Positions 32,718 to 42,911 of a stretch of DNA of 64,000 nucleotides are shown one piece after another. The stretch's first letter is position 1, and each line of letters opens with the position of its first letter. The notes under the pieces were generated by a model. It had not been told where the DNA came from. It did no database searches and was given only the letters and a program-made list of their open reading frames with translations. The position numbers and the translations under genes were made by a program. The DNA comes from Anaerolineales bacterium (GTDB taxonomy: Bacteria > Chloroflexota > Anaerolineae > Anaerolineales > UBA4823), in assembly GCA_016935755.1 (NCBI GenBank), contig JAFGQI010000015.1, forward strand, positions 62,001-126,000. Reading direction: 5' to 3'.

Positions 32718-33797
32718 ATGATGCCTCCACTGCTGCGTTATATTCTCATCCGCTTGCTTTTCATTCCGATCACTTTAATTGTTATCACCGCGCTGTTGTA
32801 TGGGTTCGTTATGCTCACACCACCGGAGGTTCGCGCTACGCTTTTTTTGCCAGTCGGTGGAAATCCCGAGCGCATGACAGCCGAACAGATCCAGCGCTTG
32901 ACCGAGCGGATCATCCGCGAGCACCATCTGAATGATCCCTATCCGGTTCAGTATGTCGGCTGGGTGGCTGGTCTGGTGCGCGGCGAATGGGGATGGAGCC
33001 CGGTGCTAAAGCAAGATGTGCTGGCTGCCTTAGTGCGCCGCACGCCCGTCACAATTGAGCTGACCCTCTATGCGGTGCTGTTATTTGTCCCCTTGGGGAT
33101 GGTCAACGGGGTATTGGCAGGCTGGCGGAAAAACCGGATCACCGATCATATCTTCCGTCTGTCTGCTTTTACGGCTACATCGCTGCCCATCTTTGTTCTG
33201 GCTCAGGTTCTAATGGCCATTTTCTACGTTGTCCTGGGCTGGTTTCCTCCAGAGCGGTTAAGCATGGAAAACATGCTGCTGGTACGTTTGCCTGAATTTC
33301 ATGCCTACACCGGTTTAGTGACTGTGGATGGGTTCCTAAACGGGCGCGTGGATATCAGCCTGGATGCCTTCCGTCACCTGGTACTTCCGGTGATTTCGCT
33401 CAGCCTGCTGCATTGGGCAACCCTTGGACGGGTCACCCGGGCCTCCATGATTGAAGAATTGGGCAAAGATTATACGCTTGCAGCAAAGGCGCGCGGACTT
33501 TCAAACCAGGAGGTTGTCTGGAAACACGCCTTCCGCAATGCCCTTACCCCGTCCTTGACCAGCAGCGCTCTCTCGGCGGCTTCCCTCTTCACCGGTGTTT
33601 TTGTGATTGAGAGAATCTATAATTTCAAGGGCATTTCAGATTTGGTGGTTATATCGGTATATGAGACGCCAGATGCCGCCCTGGTATTGGGTTTCGCGGT
33701 TTACAGCGTATGCATTGTGCTGATGATTATGGTCATCCTGGATATCTTGCAGGGGCTGTTTGACCCGCGGGTGCGCGAGGGGATTTTACAAACATGA
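32718..33797 (+). CDS. Peptide/nickel-type ABC transporter permease (DppB-like)
   Basis: RYILIRLLFIPITLIVITALLYGFVML..., GRVTRASMIEELGKDYTLAAKARGLSNQEVVWKHAFRNAL (EAA loop). Confidence 0.9.
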   Translation: MMPPLLRYILIRLLFIPITLIVITALLYGFVMLTPPEVRATLFLPVGGNPERMTAEQIQRLTERIIREHHLNDPYPVQYVGWVAGLVRGEWGWSPVLKQDVLAALVRRTPVTIELTLYAVLLFVPLGMVNGVLAGWRKNRITDHIFRLSAFTATSLPIFVLAQVLMAIFYVVLGWFPPERLSMENMLLVRLPEFHAYTGLVTVDGFLNGRVDISLDAFRHLVLPVISLSLLHWATLGRVTRASMIEELGKDYTLAAKARGLSNQEVVWKHAFRNALTPSLTSSALSAASLFTGVFVIERIYNFKGISDLVVISVYETPDAALVLGFAVYSVCIVLMIMVILDILQGLFDPRVREGILQT

Positions 33798-34747
33798 TTG
33801 GGTCAAAGCGCTTCCTCTCTCACTGGCAGAATATCCTCGGCCTGCTGATCGTCAGCATTTTTCTCTTTTTTGCACTGGCTGCACCCCTCCTGGCTCAACC
33901 CGAAGATCCTGAGAATTTTTCCCCGTTTCTTACCGTGAAGGGGGTGAAGAGCCGGATTCCTTTGCCGCCAGGGGAGGTCGCTCCGTTGGGAACCGTTCCC
34001 AGCGGCATCTTGGGCAGACAGATGGATGTCTATTACACCCTGATATGGGGGTCGCGCTTCGCCTTGATCTTCGGATTGACCGTGGCACTGTCGACTGCGC
34101 TGATTGGGGTGTTGGTCGGCGCAGCCAGCGGATTTTTGGGCGGCTGGTTCGGCAGCCTGGCGATGCGGGTTACAGATGCTTTTCTGGCTTTCCCGACCGT
34201 TGTGGCGGTGGTGCTGTTCCAGCAATTGCTCAATATCACCCTCCGGCTCATCGACATGGGGATCTATGAGGAGGCTGTCACGCAGCCCAGCCTGATCCAG
34301 GAACTGCTCTCCCAGGTTGACCCGGTGATGTTCGCACTGGTGACTTTCTCCTGGATGCCTTACGCTCGCCTGATGCACACCATGGTGATTGGATTGCGGC
34401 AGGCTGAGTTTATCCAGGCAGCGCGTGCCCTGGGGGCTGGCTCGGGGCGGATCATCCTGCGCCACCTGATCCCCAATGCCATTTCTCCCGCTATTGTCCT
34501 GGCTGCCCGAGATATTGGCGGGATGGTGTTGGTGCAGGCAACTTTCACCTATATCGGCCTGGGAGGGGGATCGGAATGGGGGGAAATGCTGGTTATTTCA
34601 CGCCAGTGGATTATTGCTCCGGGTGGCAATCCGCTGACCTATTGGTGGGTATTCCTGCCTATTACCCTGGCGCTGATTCTCTTTGGCATCGGCTGGAATT
34701 TGCTGGGCGATGGCCTCAACGATCTGCTCAACCCTCGCGAAAAATAA
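33794..34747 (+). CDS. Peptide/nickel-type ABC transporter permease (DppC-like)
   Basis: EFIQAARALGAGSGRIILRHLIPNAISPAIVLAARDIGGMVL; 4-nt overlap with upstream permease. Confidence 0.9.
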   Translation: MIGSKRFLSHWQNILGLLIVSIFLFFALAAPLLAQPEDPENFSPFLTVKGVKSRIPLPPGEVAPLGTVPSGILGRQMDVYYTLIWGSRFALIFGLTVALSTALIGVLVGAASGFLGGWFGSLAMRVTDAFLAFPTVVAVVLFQQLLNITLRLIDMGIYEEAVTQPSLIQELLSQVDPVMFALVTFSWMPYARLMHTMVIGLRQAEFIQAARALGAGSGRIILRHLIPNAISPAIVLAARDIGGMVLVQATFTYIGLGGGSEWGEMLVISRQWIIAPGGNPLTYWWVFLPITLALILFGIGWNLLGDGLNDLLNPREK

Positions 34748-34843
34748 ATAGCCCCAAGATTTATCTCCGTCATTTCATCCTGGATAGATTTTTTGACTGA
34801 TTGACTGGTCTCCTTTCCCACAACAATCGATTACAATTAACTT

Positions 34844-37465
34844 ATGCATATCCTGCTGACTCACGAACAGGCTGATTTTGACGCCCTGGCATCGCTCTTG
34901 GGGGCTTACCTGCTGGATGAAGACGCCCTGCCGGTTCTGCCGCGCCGCATGAACCGCAACGTGCATGCATTTTTGGCTCTATATGGCGCTGATCTGCCCT
35001 TTCTCGATCCGCGTGATCTGCCCGCCGAGCCAGTGGAAGTGGTCACCCTGGTCGATACCCAGTCGATGGTCAGCGTCAAAGGCATGAGCGCATCCACTCG
35101 GGTGAGAGTGATTGACCACCATCCCATTCGTGATAACCTGCCTGCCGATTGGGTGATTTCTCTCGAAGAGATCGGAGCGACCACCACGATGCTGATCGAA
35201 GCGCTGCGCGAGCATAATGGTTTGCTCTCTCCCATTCAGGCCACGCTGCTCCTGCTGGGCATCTACGAAGATACTGGTTCACTCACCTACACCCGCACCA
35301 CCGCGCGCGACCTGAGGGCTGCCGCTTACCTGATCGAGCAGGGCGCCAGCCTGCAGATTGCCAGCAGCTTCCTGAACCATCCCCTTTCGCATGCGCAGCA
35401 AGAATTCTATGAAAGACTGCGCACCAATGCCGAGCATTATCACATTCACGGCTACACGGTGGTAATGGCTTGCGGCGATGCCCTGGAGATGGATGAGGAG
35501 CTTTCCTCGATTGTGCATAAGCTGCGCGACTTGCTCGACCCCGATGCAATATTTATCGTGGTCACAACCCGCAGCGGAGTGCAGTTGATCGCCCGCTCTA
35601 CCACTGACAACATCGATGTCTCCACCATCCTGGCAAATTTTGGCGGGGGGGGGCACGAACGCGCTGCCGCCTGTTTGATCCGTGGACGCGACGTGGACAG
35701 CGTGCGCGTTGAACTGATCGGGCTCTTACCCCAATACATCCGCCCGGCGGTTACTGTAGCGCAGATTATGTCCCTCGGCGCGCAGGTGCTCTCCCCAGAT
35801 ACCCTGGCGGAGGAGGCTGCCGTGCGCATGCGCCGTTATGGTTACGAAGGCTACCCGGTGGTTCAAGATGGGAAAGTGATCGGCCTGCTGACCCGCCGGG
35901 CTGTGGATCGTGCCCTCAGCCACAGACTCAACCTGCCGGTCATCCGCTTGATGGAGGCTGGTGAACACACGGTTGAGCCGGATGATTCGGTCGAATATCT
36001 GCAGCGTCTGGTAACCGAGACCGGTTGGGGGCAGGTTCCGGTGGTTGATCCCCAGAAGGGGGAAGTGATTGGCATCGTCACCCGCACCGATCTGCTCAAG
36101 ACGCTGACCCCTCACTCCCGTTTGCCGGGCTCGACCAACCTGGCCTCCCGCCTGGAGGCAGCCCTGCCTGCCGACCGGTTGGGGCTACTGCGCACCATCG
36201 CCGAAGCGGCCTATGATCAGCGCTCTGCCCTGTACATTGTGGGTGGGTTTGTGCGCGATCTGCTTTTGGAGCGTCCCAGCCTGGATTTTGACCTGGTGGT
36301 GGAGGGGGACGCGGTTGCCCTCGCGCACGCCTTAGCCCACCAGTATGGCGGGCGCGTTACCAGCCATACCCGCTTTGGCACGGCCAAGTGGCATATTCTA
36401 ACTCCCTCCACTGGCGGTTCGAAACCTGGATTTGCCATCGCCGGTTTGGAGGCCGTCGATCTTGTTTCGGCCCGCACCGAGTTCTATACCCACCCGACAG
36501 CTTTGCCCACTGTCGAACGCGGCGGCATTAAGCTGGATCTGCACCGCCGGGATTTCACCATTAATACCATGGCGCTGCGGCTGGATGGGCGGCATTATGG
36601 CGAACTTCACGATTATTGGGGTGGTTTTCAGGATTTGCGCTCCGGATTGGTGCGCATCCTGCATTCGCTCTCCTTTGTAGATGATCCTACTCGCATCCTA
36701 CGGGCGGTGCGCTTCGAGCAGCGCTTTGAGTTTCGCATCGAAGAGCGCACCATGGAACTGCTTCAGGAAGCTCGTCCTATGATCGCCCGTCTGTCTGGCG
36801 ACCGCATCCGCCACGAAGTGAACCATATCCTGGACAGCCCTGCACGGGTGGAGATCCTGGCGCGCCTGCATGATCTTGGCTTGTTAACCGATGTACATCC
36901 GGATCTGGGTTGGGATGATTGGCTGCGCCGCCATCTGCAGGCGCTCGCTGCATTAAATATTACCGAGGAATGGCAGGCGGCAGGTCTGACCTCCGATGCC
37001 ATCACACGCCGGGAGCTTGCCTATATCTTATGGATGATTCGCTTCCCCGCAGCGCGAGCGATCTCGGTGGCAGAGCGTCTGAAGCTGCCAGTTGCATTAC
37101 AAAAAAACTTGCGATCTGCCTGTTCACTGTGGCCTCGCCAGGAAGAACTGGTCTGCGCTTCCCCCAGCCGCCTGGTCGCCTGCCTGGAAGATCAGCCTAT
37201 CCAGGCGGTCTATGCCCTCTTCCTGGCAAGCGCGGATGTAGAACTGCGCCAGTTGCTGCGCTCATTTGTCTCCAGATGGCGTATGGTTGCGCCGCATACA
37301 ACCGGCGATGATCTCAGAAAGCTCGGTTTGCCTCCTGGGCCGCAGTACCGCCGCATCCTGGACGCGCTGCGTGATGCCTGGCTGGATGGAACCATTAATA
37401 GCCATGAAGATGAACTTGTTATGCTGGATATACTTGTGAGCCAGGATAGGTCTCATGAGGTGTGA
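34844..37465 (+). CDS. DHH-CBS-CBS-nucleotidyltransferase fusion (CCA/A-adding tRNA nucleotidyltransferase type)
   Basis: N-terminal DHH (VIDHHP...GGGGHERAAACLI), two CBS units, then class II NTase (YIVGGFVRDLLLERPSLDFDLVVEGDA, RRDFTINTMALRL, DPTRILRAVRFEQRF). Confidence 0.92.
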   Translation: MHILLTHEQADFDALASLLGAYLLDEDALPVLPRRMNRNVHAFLALYGADLPFLDPRDLPAEPVEVVTLVDTQSMVSVKGMSASTRVRVIDHHPIRDNLPADWVISLEEIGATTTMLIEALREHNGLLSPIQATLLLLGIYEDTGSLTYTRTTARDLRAAAYLIEQGASLQIASSFLNHPLSHAQQEFYERLRTNAEHYHIHGYTVVMACGDALEMDEELSSIVHKLRDLLDPDAIFIVVTTRSGVQLIARSTTDNIDVSTILANFGGGGHERAAACLIRGRDVDSVRVELIGLLPQYIRPAVTVAQIMSLGAQVLSPDTLAEEAAVRMRRYGYEGYPVVQDGKVIGLLTRRAVDRALSHRLNLPVIRLMEAGEHTVEPDDSVEYLQRLVTETGWGQVPVVDPQKGEVIGIVTRTDLLKTLTPHSRLPGSTNLASRLEAALPADRLGLLRTIAEAAYDQRSALYIVGGFVRDLLLERPSLDFDLVVEGDAVALAHALAHQYGGRVTSHTRFGTAKWHILTPSTGGSKPGFAIAGLEAVDLVSARTEFYTHPTALPTVERGGIKLDLHRRDFTINTMALRLDGRHYGELHDYWGGFQDLRSGLVRILHSLSFVDDPTRILRAVRFEQRFEFRIEERTMELLQEARPMIARLSGDRIRHEVNHILDSPARVEILARLHDLGLLTDVHPDLGWDDWLRRHLQALAALNITEEWQAAGLTSDAITRRELAYILWMIRFPAARAISVAERLKLPVALQKNLRSACSLWPRQEELVCASPSRLVACLEDQPIQAVYALFLASADVELRQLLRSFVSRWRMVAPHTTGDDLRKLGLPPGPQYRRILDALRDAWLDGTINSHEDELVMLDILVSQDRSHEV

Positions 37466-38012
37466 TCTTCAGGCCTCTCCAACTATCGCACCCTGGCTGG
37501 CGGGCTTGAAGGTGCGCCTGTTGGTGGAGGCAGACCTGCCCGCCTTGGAGTGGGGGGGAGAGTTCACCCATTTCCGGCGTTTGTACCAGGAAATTTACCG
37601 CGCCATGCTCCAGGGTCGCGTACTGATGTGGGTGGCGGAACGGAGAAGCGATCCACCCGTTCAGGAAGAAATCATTGGTCAGGTGTTCGTCCAGCTCAAC
37701 AGCAGCCGGGCGGATATGGCGGATGGCGCCCGGCGGGCGTATATTTACAGCTTCCGGGTTAAGCCTGAATATCGCGGCTATGGAGTGGGGGCTTGCATGC
37801 TGCAGACGACCGAACGGGATTTAATCCAGCGGGGTTATCTCTGGGCAACTCTGAATGTCGCTCAGGATAACCCGGCTGGTCTGCGTTTTTACGAACGCTA
37901 TGGTTATCGGATGATTGGGGATGATCCTGGTCGCTGGACTTATATCGATCACCAGGGCAGCCGGCGCGAGGTGATCGAACCAGCGTTTCGCATGGAAAAG
38001 AGGCTGGGATAA
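37455..38012 (+). CDS. GNAT family N-acetyltransferase
   Basis: AYIYSFRVKPEYRGYGVGACMLQTTERDLIQRGY...NPAGLRFYERYGYR. Confidence 0.88.
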   Translation: MRCDLQASPTIAPWLAGLKVRLLVEADLPALEWGGEFTHFRRLYQEIYRAMLQGRVLMWVAERRSDPPVQEEIIGQVFVQLNSSRADMADGARRAYIYSFRVKPEYRGYGVGACMLQTTERDLIQRGYLWATLNVAQDNPAGLRFYERYGYRMIGDDPGRWTYIDHQGSRREVIEPAFRMEKRLG

Positions 38013-38014
38013 AA

Positions 38015-38248
38015 CTATCCCGCTGGGCTTTCTGGCTGGTCTGAGGTTTCACCTTCTTCGGCGACGCCTTTCCAATCGGGGGCGGCGCGCTGCAGTTCGG
38101 GCTTTGAGATGCGGTTGACCCGGCGGCAGTGTGGACAGGGGGCGTTGTAGTGCTGCAAACCCTGGGTGACGATTTCGTCCAGGGCGGCATGGACAGCCTC
38201 TTTGCTCAAAGCGTAGGGTTTATGGCAGTGATAGCAGCGAATTTGCAT
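38015..38248 (-). CDS. Small zinc-ribbon protein
   Basis: MQIRCYHCHKPYALS...HYNAPCPHCRRVNRI (two CxxC). Confidence 0.7.
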   Translation of the reverse strand: MQIRCYHCHKPYALSKEAVHAALDEIVTQGLQHYNAPCPHCRRVNRISKPELQRAAPDWKGVAEEGETSDQPESPAG

Positions 38249-38414
38249 TTTTTCACTCCTTCTATTATCTCGTTACAAACATGCTTCGCATCATGATTTT
38301 AGCGATGTGCGTGATCAAATTATACTCTGTAAATTGGACAGCCGCAGTTTAGATTGTTGTTAAAATCACCTCTCCGCAGTCTCAGGGTGGATGGGAACCT
38401 GGCTTGCCAGGTCA

Positions 38415-38423
38415 TGCTATAAT
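38415..38423 (+). promoter_or_regulatory. Putative extended -10 element (TGCTATAAT) upstream of the PduO-type gene
   Basis: TGNTATAAT ending 7 nt before the predicted ATG at 38430, so transcript may be leaderless. Confidence 0.5.
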
Positions 38424-38429
38424 TCAATC

Positions 38430-38978
38430 ATGCCCACATTTTATACCCGCACCGGCGACGATGGCAGCACCGGGCTGCTCGGTGAAGGTCGCGTCGCCAA
38501 GTTCCATCCTATCCCGGAGGCGGTTGGCGCGCTGGATGAAGCTACCGCTGCCCTGGGATTGGCGCGCTCGGCCTGCCGCGCCAGTGTATCGGCTCCGCTC
38601 CTGCTGGCTGTGCAGCGCGACCTGTACCACCTGATGGCGGAAATTTCCGCCACGCCTGAAAACGCAGCCCGCTTCCGCAAGATCGAGGCTGAACGGGTTG
38701 CCTGGCTGGAGGAGCAGATCGAAGCCATCAGCGCGTTGATCGAGATGCCGGGCGAGTTCATTGTCCCGGGCGATACACCGGCTTCCGCCGCCCTATCTCT
38801 GGCGCGCACTATCGTCCGCCGCGCTGAGCGCAGGGTGGTCTGGCTGGCGCATGAGGGGATGGTGGAAAACCCCGAACTGCAGCGCTACCTCAACCGGTTA
38901 TCGTCGCTGTGTTTTGTGCTGGAGCTGCTGGAAAACCAGGCTGCCGGGCTGGATAAACCGACGTTAGCGAAGGACTGA
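38430..38978 (+). CDS. Cob(I)yrinic acid a,c-diamide adenosyltransferase (PduO type)
   Basis: FYTRTGDDGSTGLLGEGRVAKFHPIPEAVGALDEATAALGLARS. Confidence 0.93.
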   Translation: MPTFYTRTGDDGSTGLLGEGRVAKFHPIPEAVGALDEATAALGLARSACRASVSAPLLLAVQRDLYHLMAEISATPENAARFRKIEAERVAWLEEQIEAISALIEMPGEFIVPGDTPASAALSLARTIVRRAERRVVWLAHEGMVENPELQRYLNRLSSLCFVLELLENQAAGLDKPTLAKD

Positions 38979-38987
38979 GAATTGAAA

Positions 38988-39668
38988 ATGAACGCTCATG
39001 AATCGTATGAATCAGACATAATCTCCACCTCAGCGGGGGACTTGAAGATTACTTTCCTGGGTCATGGCAGCTTGCTGATGGTCTTCAATGGGGAAATGAT
39101 CTATGTCGATCCATATAGCAAAGTGGCTGACTACAGTCTGCTTCCCAAAGCGGATCTCATCCTGCTGACCCACGAACACGGCGACCACCTGGACCCGCAG
39201 GCTTTGGCTTGCGTACGGATGAAAGATACTCAAATCGTTCTGACTGCGGCCTGCGCCCGTCAGGTGCAGGGAGGAATCGTGCTGGGCAATGGGCAATCGC
39301 ATACTGTCCTCGGTTTGCATATCGAGGCTGTTCCAGCCTATAACCTGCTCCACAAACGGCCTAATGGACAGCCTTTTCACCCCAAGGGGGAGGGCAACGG
39401 TTATATCCTGACTTTTGGCGACTTGCGCCTGTATATCGCCGGGGATACGGAAAATATCCCTGAGATGAGCAAGCTAGAGAACATCGCTGTCGCCTTCCTG
39501 CCTATGAATTTGCCCTACACCATGACGCCTGAGATGGTCGCTGAGGCTGCCCGGTTATTCCAGCCGAAAATCCTGTACCCCTACCATTATGGCGATACCG
39601 ATCCGGGAAAGCTGGTCGAGCTGTTGAAGAAGGAGCCGATCGAGGTGCGTATTCGTAAGCTGGCGTGA
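38988..39668 (+). CDS. MBL-fold metal-dependent hydrolase
   Basis: LLTHEHGDHLDPQAL, GNGYILTFGDLRLYIAGDTENIPEM. Confidence 0.9.
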   Translation: MNAHESYESDIISTSAGDLKITFLGHGSLLMVFNGEMIYVDPYSKVADYSLLPKADLILLTHEHGDHLDPQALACVRMKDTQIVLTAACARQVQGGIVLGNGQSHTVLGLHIEAVPAYNLLHKRPNGQPFHPKGEGNGYILTFGDLRLYIAGDTENIPEMSKLENIAVAFLPMNLPYTMTPEMVAEAARLFQPKILYPYHYGDTDPGKLVELLKKEPIEVRIRKLA

Positions 39669-39712
39669 TATGGGGCAAGTGGGTTTATTATCCCCTTGTT
39701 GTGGATCAAGTT

Positions 39713-39749
39713 AAAAAGGCATCCTCTTTGTTCTCAAGGATGCCTTTTT
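39713..39749. terminator. Bidirectional terminator
   Basis: aaaaaggcatcct-N11-aggatgccttttt between convergent genes. Confidence 0.85.
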
Positions 39750-39779
39750 GCTGTTTCTTCTCTTATCTTGTTCTGTTGA

Positions 39780-40517
39780 TTACTGCGCCAGGGCCTTCTC
39801 TACCGCCTCGCGGATCTGCTCAAAGGTGGGCACGTAACCGGGGGTGAGGTATTCCCCATTGACAAACACGCTGGGTGTGCCCTGCACCTGGTACTGTTGG
39901 CCCAGGGCGATGCTGGCGTCGATATCTGCCTGATAACGCTTCTCGCTGTAACAGCTCTTGAACTGCTTCATGTCCAAATTGATCATTTCCGCGAAGGACT
40001 CCAGTCTTTCATCGCTGAATTCTCCCCACACAAACTGCACATTCGCATAGAGCAGGTTTTTCAAATCCCAGAAACGATTTTGTTCCCCTGCGCATAGGAC
40101 TGCCATGGCGGCGTTATCCGAATCCTTAATCGTGCTCTGGTCATCTTCGAATGGGTAGTTGTGAAATTCATAGTAGGCTTTGCCAGTGATCACCAGTTCT
40201 TTGATCACTGTGGGTTCAATGCTCTGGGTGTAGGCCTGACAGGCGCTGCAGTGAAAATCCTCGAATATTTCGATCTTTACCTTAGCGTTCGGATCGCCTA
40301 CCCTCGATCCATCCATCTGCGGATAATCCACCGGAGTGACCTTTATCATTCCGGCGCTGACCTGTTGTGAGGAATAGACTAACAGACCGATGAAGACAAC
40401 GGTGACGAGCAGGATCCCTCCGACGGTCAGGATGCGCGTCGTGCGCTGCTTCCTGGCGCGCTCCAGGCGCAACGCCTGGCGCTTGCTCATCGGTTCTTTC
40501 TGCGACTTCTTGTTCAT
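39780..40517 (-). CDS. Membrane-anchored DsbA-like thioredoxin domain protein
   Basis: TM segment, FEDFHCSACQAYTQSIEP (CxxC), GTPSVFVNGEYL. Confidence 0.9.
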   Translation of the reverse strand: MNKKSQKEPMSKRQALRLERARKQRTTRILTVGGILLVTVVFIGLLVYSSQQVSAGMIKVTPVDYPQMDGSRVGDPNAKVKIEIFEDFHCSACQAYTQSIEPTVIKELVITGKAYYEFHNYPFEDDQSTIKDSDNAAMAVLCAGEQNRFWDLKNLLYANVQFVWGEFSDERLESFAEMINLDMKQFKSCYSEKRYQADIDASIALGQQYQVQGTPSVFVNGEYLTPGYVPTFEQIREAVEKALAQ

Positions 40518-40588
40518 AAACTCTCCTGAAAGGCGATAAAGATAGGCCGAATTTTGCCATGAGCTGGCTGTTTTGTCCAGGGGTTAAA

Positions 40589-41425
40589 TCAAGCGGATAC
40601 TTTACTATCCATCCAGCCCAGGTTATATGCCAATACTTCGGCTTTCTCCGGCTCATTGTGAGTCTCGTGCGAGAGCCCTTCCCATATCTTCAAGGTCACT
40701 TCGCCTTTCACTAATTTCGCAAATTCCTGGCTGCCCTTCGGATAGGCTAAAGCATCACCAGAGCCATGTACCAACAACAGAGGAAGAGCAAATTCCGGAG
40801 CATGAGCAAAAGCCCATGAGATCGTTTCCGTCAGGGCTTTTGCCATCCCCAGGGTGACTTTATTATGCACCAGAGCATCCTGACGGTAGGCTTCAACGAC
40901 GGCTGGATCACGGGAAATGGCAGCCGGGTCCAGCCCGGAGACCAGGCTCATGCTGGGCAGCAGACTTCCCGCGATTTTTGCGAAAGCGACTTTCGATTTC
41001 TGCTCTTCCAGTGCGGTACGCAGACCAGAGGAGGTGGCAATCACGCCCTCAAGTTTGGGTTTGCGGCGTAGGGCGTAATTCAGCACCAGGATGCCTCCCA
41101 GGCTGTGGCCATAGAGAAACTGCGGTTTCGCCGGGTAGCGCTGGCTGGCTTCCTGGAAGAGCAGGTCGATATCCTGCATAAAGGCTTCAAAAGATGGCGT
41201 ATGCCCGCGCTGTCCGCCAGACTTGCCGTGACCGCGCAGGTCAAAGCTCAGCACAGCGTAGCCAGCCTCAGTATAGGTCTCGGCAACATGGGCATATCGA
41301 CCGCTGTGTTCTCCCAGCCCGTGCACCAGGCAGATTACAGCTTTGGGTTCTGGTTCTGGCTCCCATCCCTGCACAAACAGGGACAGATTGTCCTGGGTAT
41401 TCCAGGTGGATTCAAAATGTTTCAT
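40589..41425 (-). CDS. Alpha/beta hydrolase (monoacylglycerol lipase-like)
   Basis: CLVHGLGEHSGRYAHVAETYTEAGYAVLSFDLRGHGKSGGQRGH, YGHSLGG. Confidence 0.9.
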   Translation of the reverse strand: MKHFESTWNTQDNLSLFVQGWEPEPEPKAVICLVHGLGEHSGRYAHVAETYTEAGYAVLSFDLRGHGKSGGQRGHTPSFEAFMQDIDLLFQEASQRYPAKPQFLYGHSLGGILVLNYALRRKPKLEGVIATSSGLRTALEEQKSKVAFAKIAGSLLPSMSLVSGLDPAAISRDPAVVEAYRQDALVHNKVTLGMAKALTETISWAFAHAPEFALPLLLVHGSGDALAYPKGSQEFAKLVKGEVTLKIWEGLSHETHNEPEKAEVLAYNLGWMDSKVSA

Positions 41426-41442
41426 GATTATTTTTCCTTTTT

Positions 41443-42306
41443 CTATGGGATTTCTAACTGATAGATAGGATACTGTTCACCGGTCAATTGGAAGCCGGCT
41501 TTGCGGTAGATCGCCAGCGAGGGCTCATTTTTCTGCTGGGTATTTACGGTAACGGTCTGCGCGCCGCTCTGTTCGAAGGCCGCCAGAAGATCGCGCACCA
41601 GAGCGTACCCGATTCCCTGGCCTTGCAGCTCAGGCAGCACAGCCAGGCGCGCTAGGTGTCCGCCCATTGGGGTAGCAGTGCTGATCTGATAAGCTACAAC
41701 ATGTTCCCCCAGGGCTACCACCGTGGCGACCGCCGCCTGGCGCAAGGCATACTCCAGACATACCAGCGAATTTTGCCATACCGGTACGAAGGCAGTTTTG
41801 TCCACTACCTGCACCTCGGGCAGATCTTCCGGAGTCATCGGCCGTAGAATGGCCCCCGTGGGCAGATAGGCTTTCGGCAGCGGAGCGCCGTGATTCCAGC
41901 GCAGCATAACGATGGCATGAGTACGTTCGAAGCGGCTCTTCTTGAGCAGTTTTTCGAACCATTCATGAAGAGGGATTGCCGCCGCACAGGAGACAATAGA
42001 GTCCTCTGCCAGCTGCTCCAGTCCGGCCGTCCACAACCTGTCCCAGGCTCTATCGGGCGTGATCTGGTAGGAAGCGGCAAACAAGTGGATCCAGGCCACG
42101 TGGGGAGGGTCAGTTGGGCAGGCCAGCGCGGCTACGATCTCGCCGTCATGGCACAGGAGCGGAAATGGACGTTCTCCTACCCAGCTTAGGGGTGGTCGAT
42201 AATCCAGGTGGCGGTGCACGAATGAGTCGAAGTGGATCAGATTTGCCAGGCTTTGGATATCTTCAGGCGTAGCTGTACGTACAGCGAGGGTTGGGGGGGT
42301 GACCAT
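41443..42306 (-). CDS. GNAT family N-acetyltransferase
   Basis: HLARLAVLPELQGQGIGYALVRDLLAAFEQSGA...YRKAGFQLTGEQYPIYQLEI. Confidence 0.85.
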   Translation of the reverse strand: MVTPPTLAVRTATPEDIQSLANLIHFDSFVHRHLDYRPPLSWVGERPFPLLCHDGEIVAALACPTDPPHVAWIHLFAASYQITPDRAWDRLWTAGLEQLAEDSIVSCAAAIPLHEWFEKLLKKSRFERTHAIVMLRWNHGAPLPKAYLPTGAILRPMTPEDLPEVQVVDKTAFVPVWQNSLVCLEYALRQAAVATVVALGEHVVAYQISTATPMGGHLARLAVLPELQGQGIGYALVRDLLAAFEQSGAQTVTVNTQQKNEPSLAIYRKAGFQLTGEQYPIYQLEIP

Positions 42307-42349
42307 ATCTAGCTGTGCTGTCGGGGAGTAATTTCAAGGGCAGAAATGA

Positions 42350-42901
42350 TCAGGATGATTTCTTGTTGAGCATCTCGAACGGGATGCGCAGCAGCCGCTT
42401 GAGAAATTTTTGTTTTGGAGAGGGGCGTTTCAAACCTTCCAGGCCATCCTGCATGCTTGCCAATGCTTGAAGCTGTCGGCCTGTGCGAAACTGCAGACCA
42501 GATATGGACTGCATCACGCTGGCGCGCAGCTCATCCTCGCCGCACTGCTGCAGCACCTCGGCAGATTGCTGGTATGCCTGCAGAGCTTCGTCCGGACGAG
42601 CCAGAGCTTCCAGCGCTGAACCCAGATTGCCCAGAGCCATACCCTGGCGGCGCAGATCGCCAGCCTGGGCAAAGATAGCTGCGGTCCCTTCCGCAGCCTG
42701 CAAGGCAGCCTGGGCTTCCCCAGCCTGCAAATAAGCCACACTGGCGTTGTTCGCCATCTCGGCAGCATTTAATCGGTCTTCGGAGGCTGTATAACCCTGG
42801 CGGGCTGCTTCGAAAAAAGCGGCGGCTGCAGGGTAATCGCCCCGCTGGTACGCCTGTTTGCCTTCTTTTGCCAGTTGTTCGGGTGTTTTTGCTTCGCTCA
42901 T
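42350..42901 (-). CDS. Tetratricopeptide repeat protein
   Basis: KQAYQRGDYPAAAAFFEAARQGY...GMALGNLGSALEALARPDEALQAYQQSAEVLQQ. Confidence 0.8.
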   Translation of the reverse strand: MSEAKTPEQLAKEGKQAYQRGDYPAAAAFFEAARQGYTASEDRLNAAEMANNASVAYLQAGEAQAALQAAEGTAAIFAQAGDLRRQGMALGNLGSALEALARPDEALQAYQQSAEVLQQCGEDELRASVMQSISGLQFRTGRQLQALASMQDGLEGLKRPSPKQKFLKRLLRIPFEMLNKKSS

Positions 42902-42911
42902 CCGTTAAATC

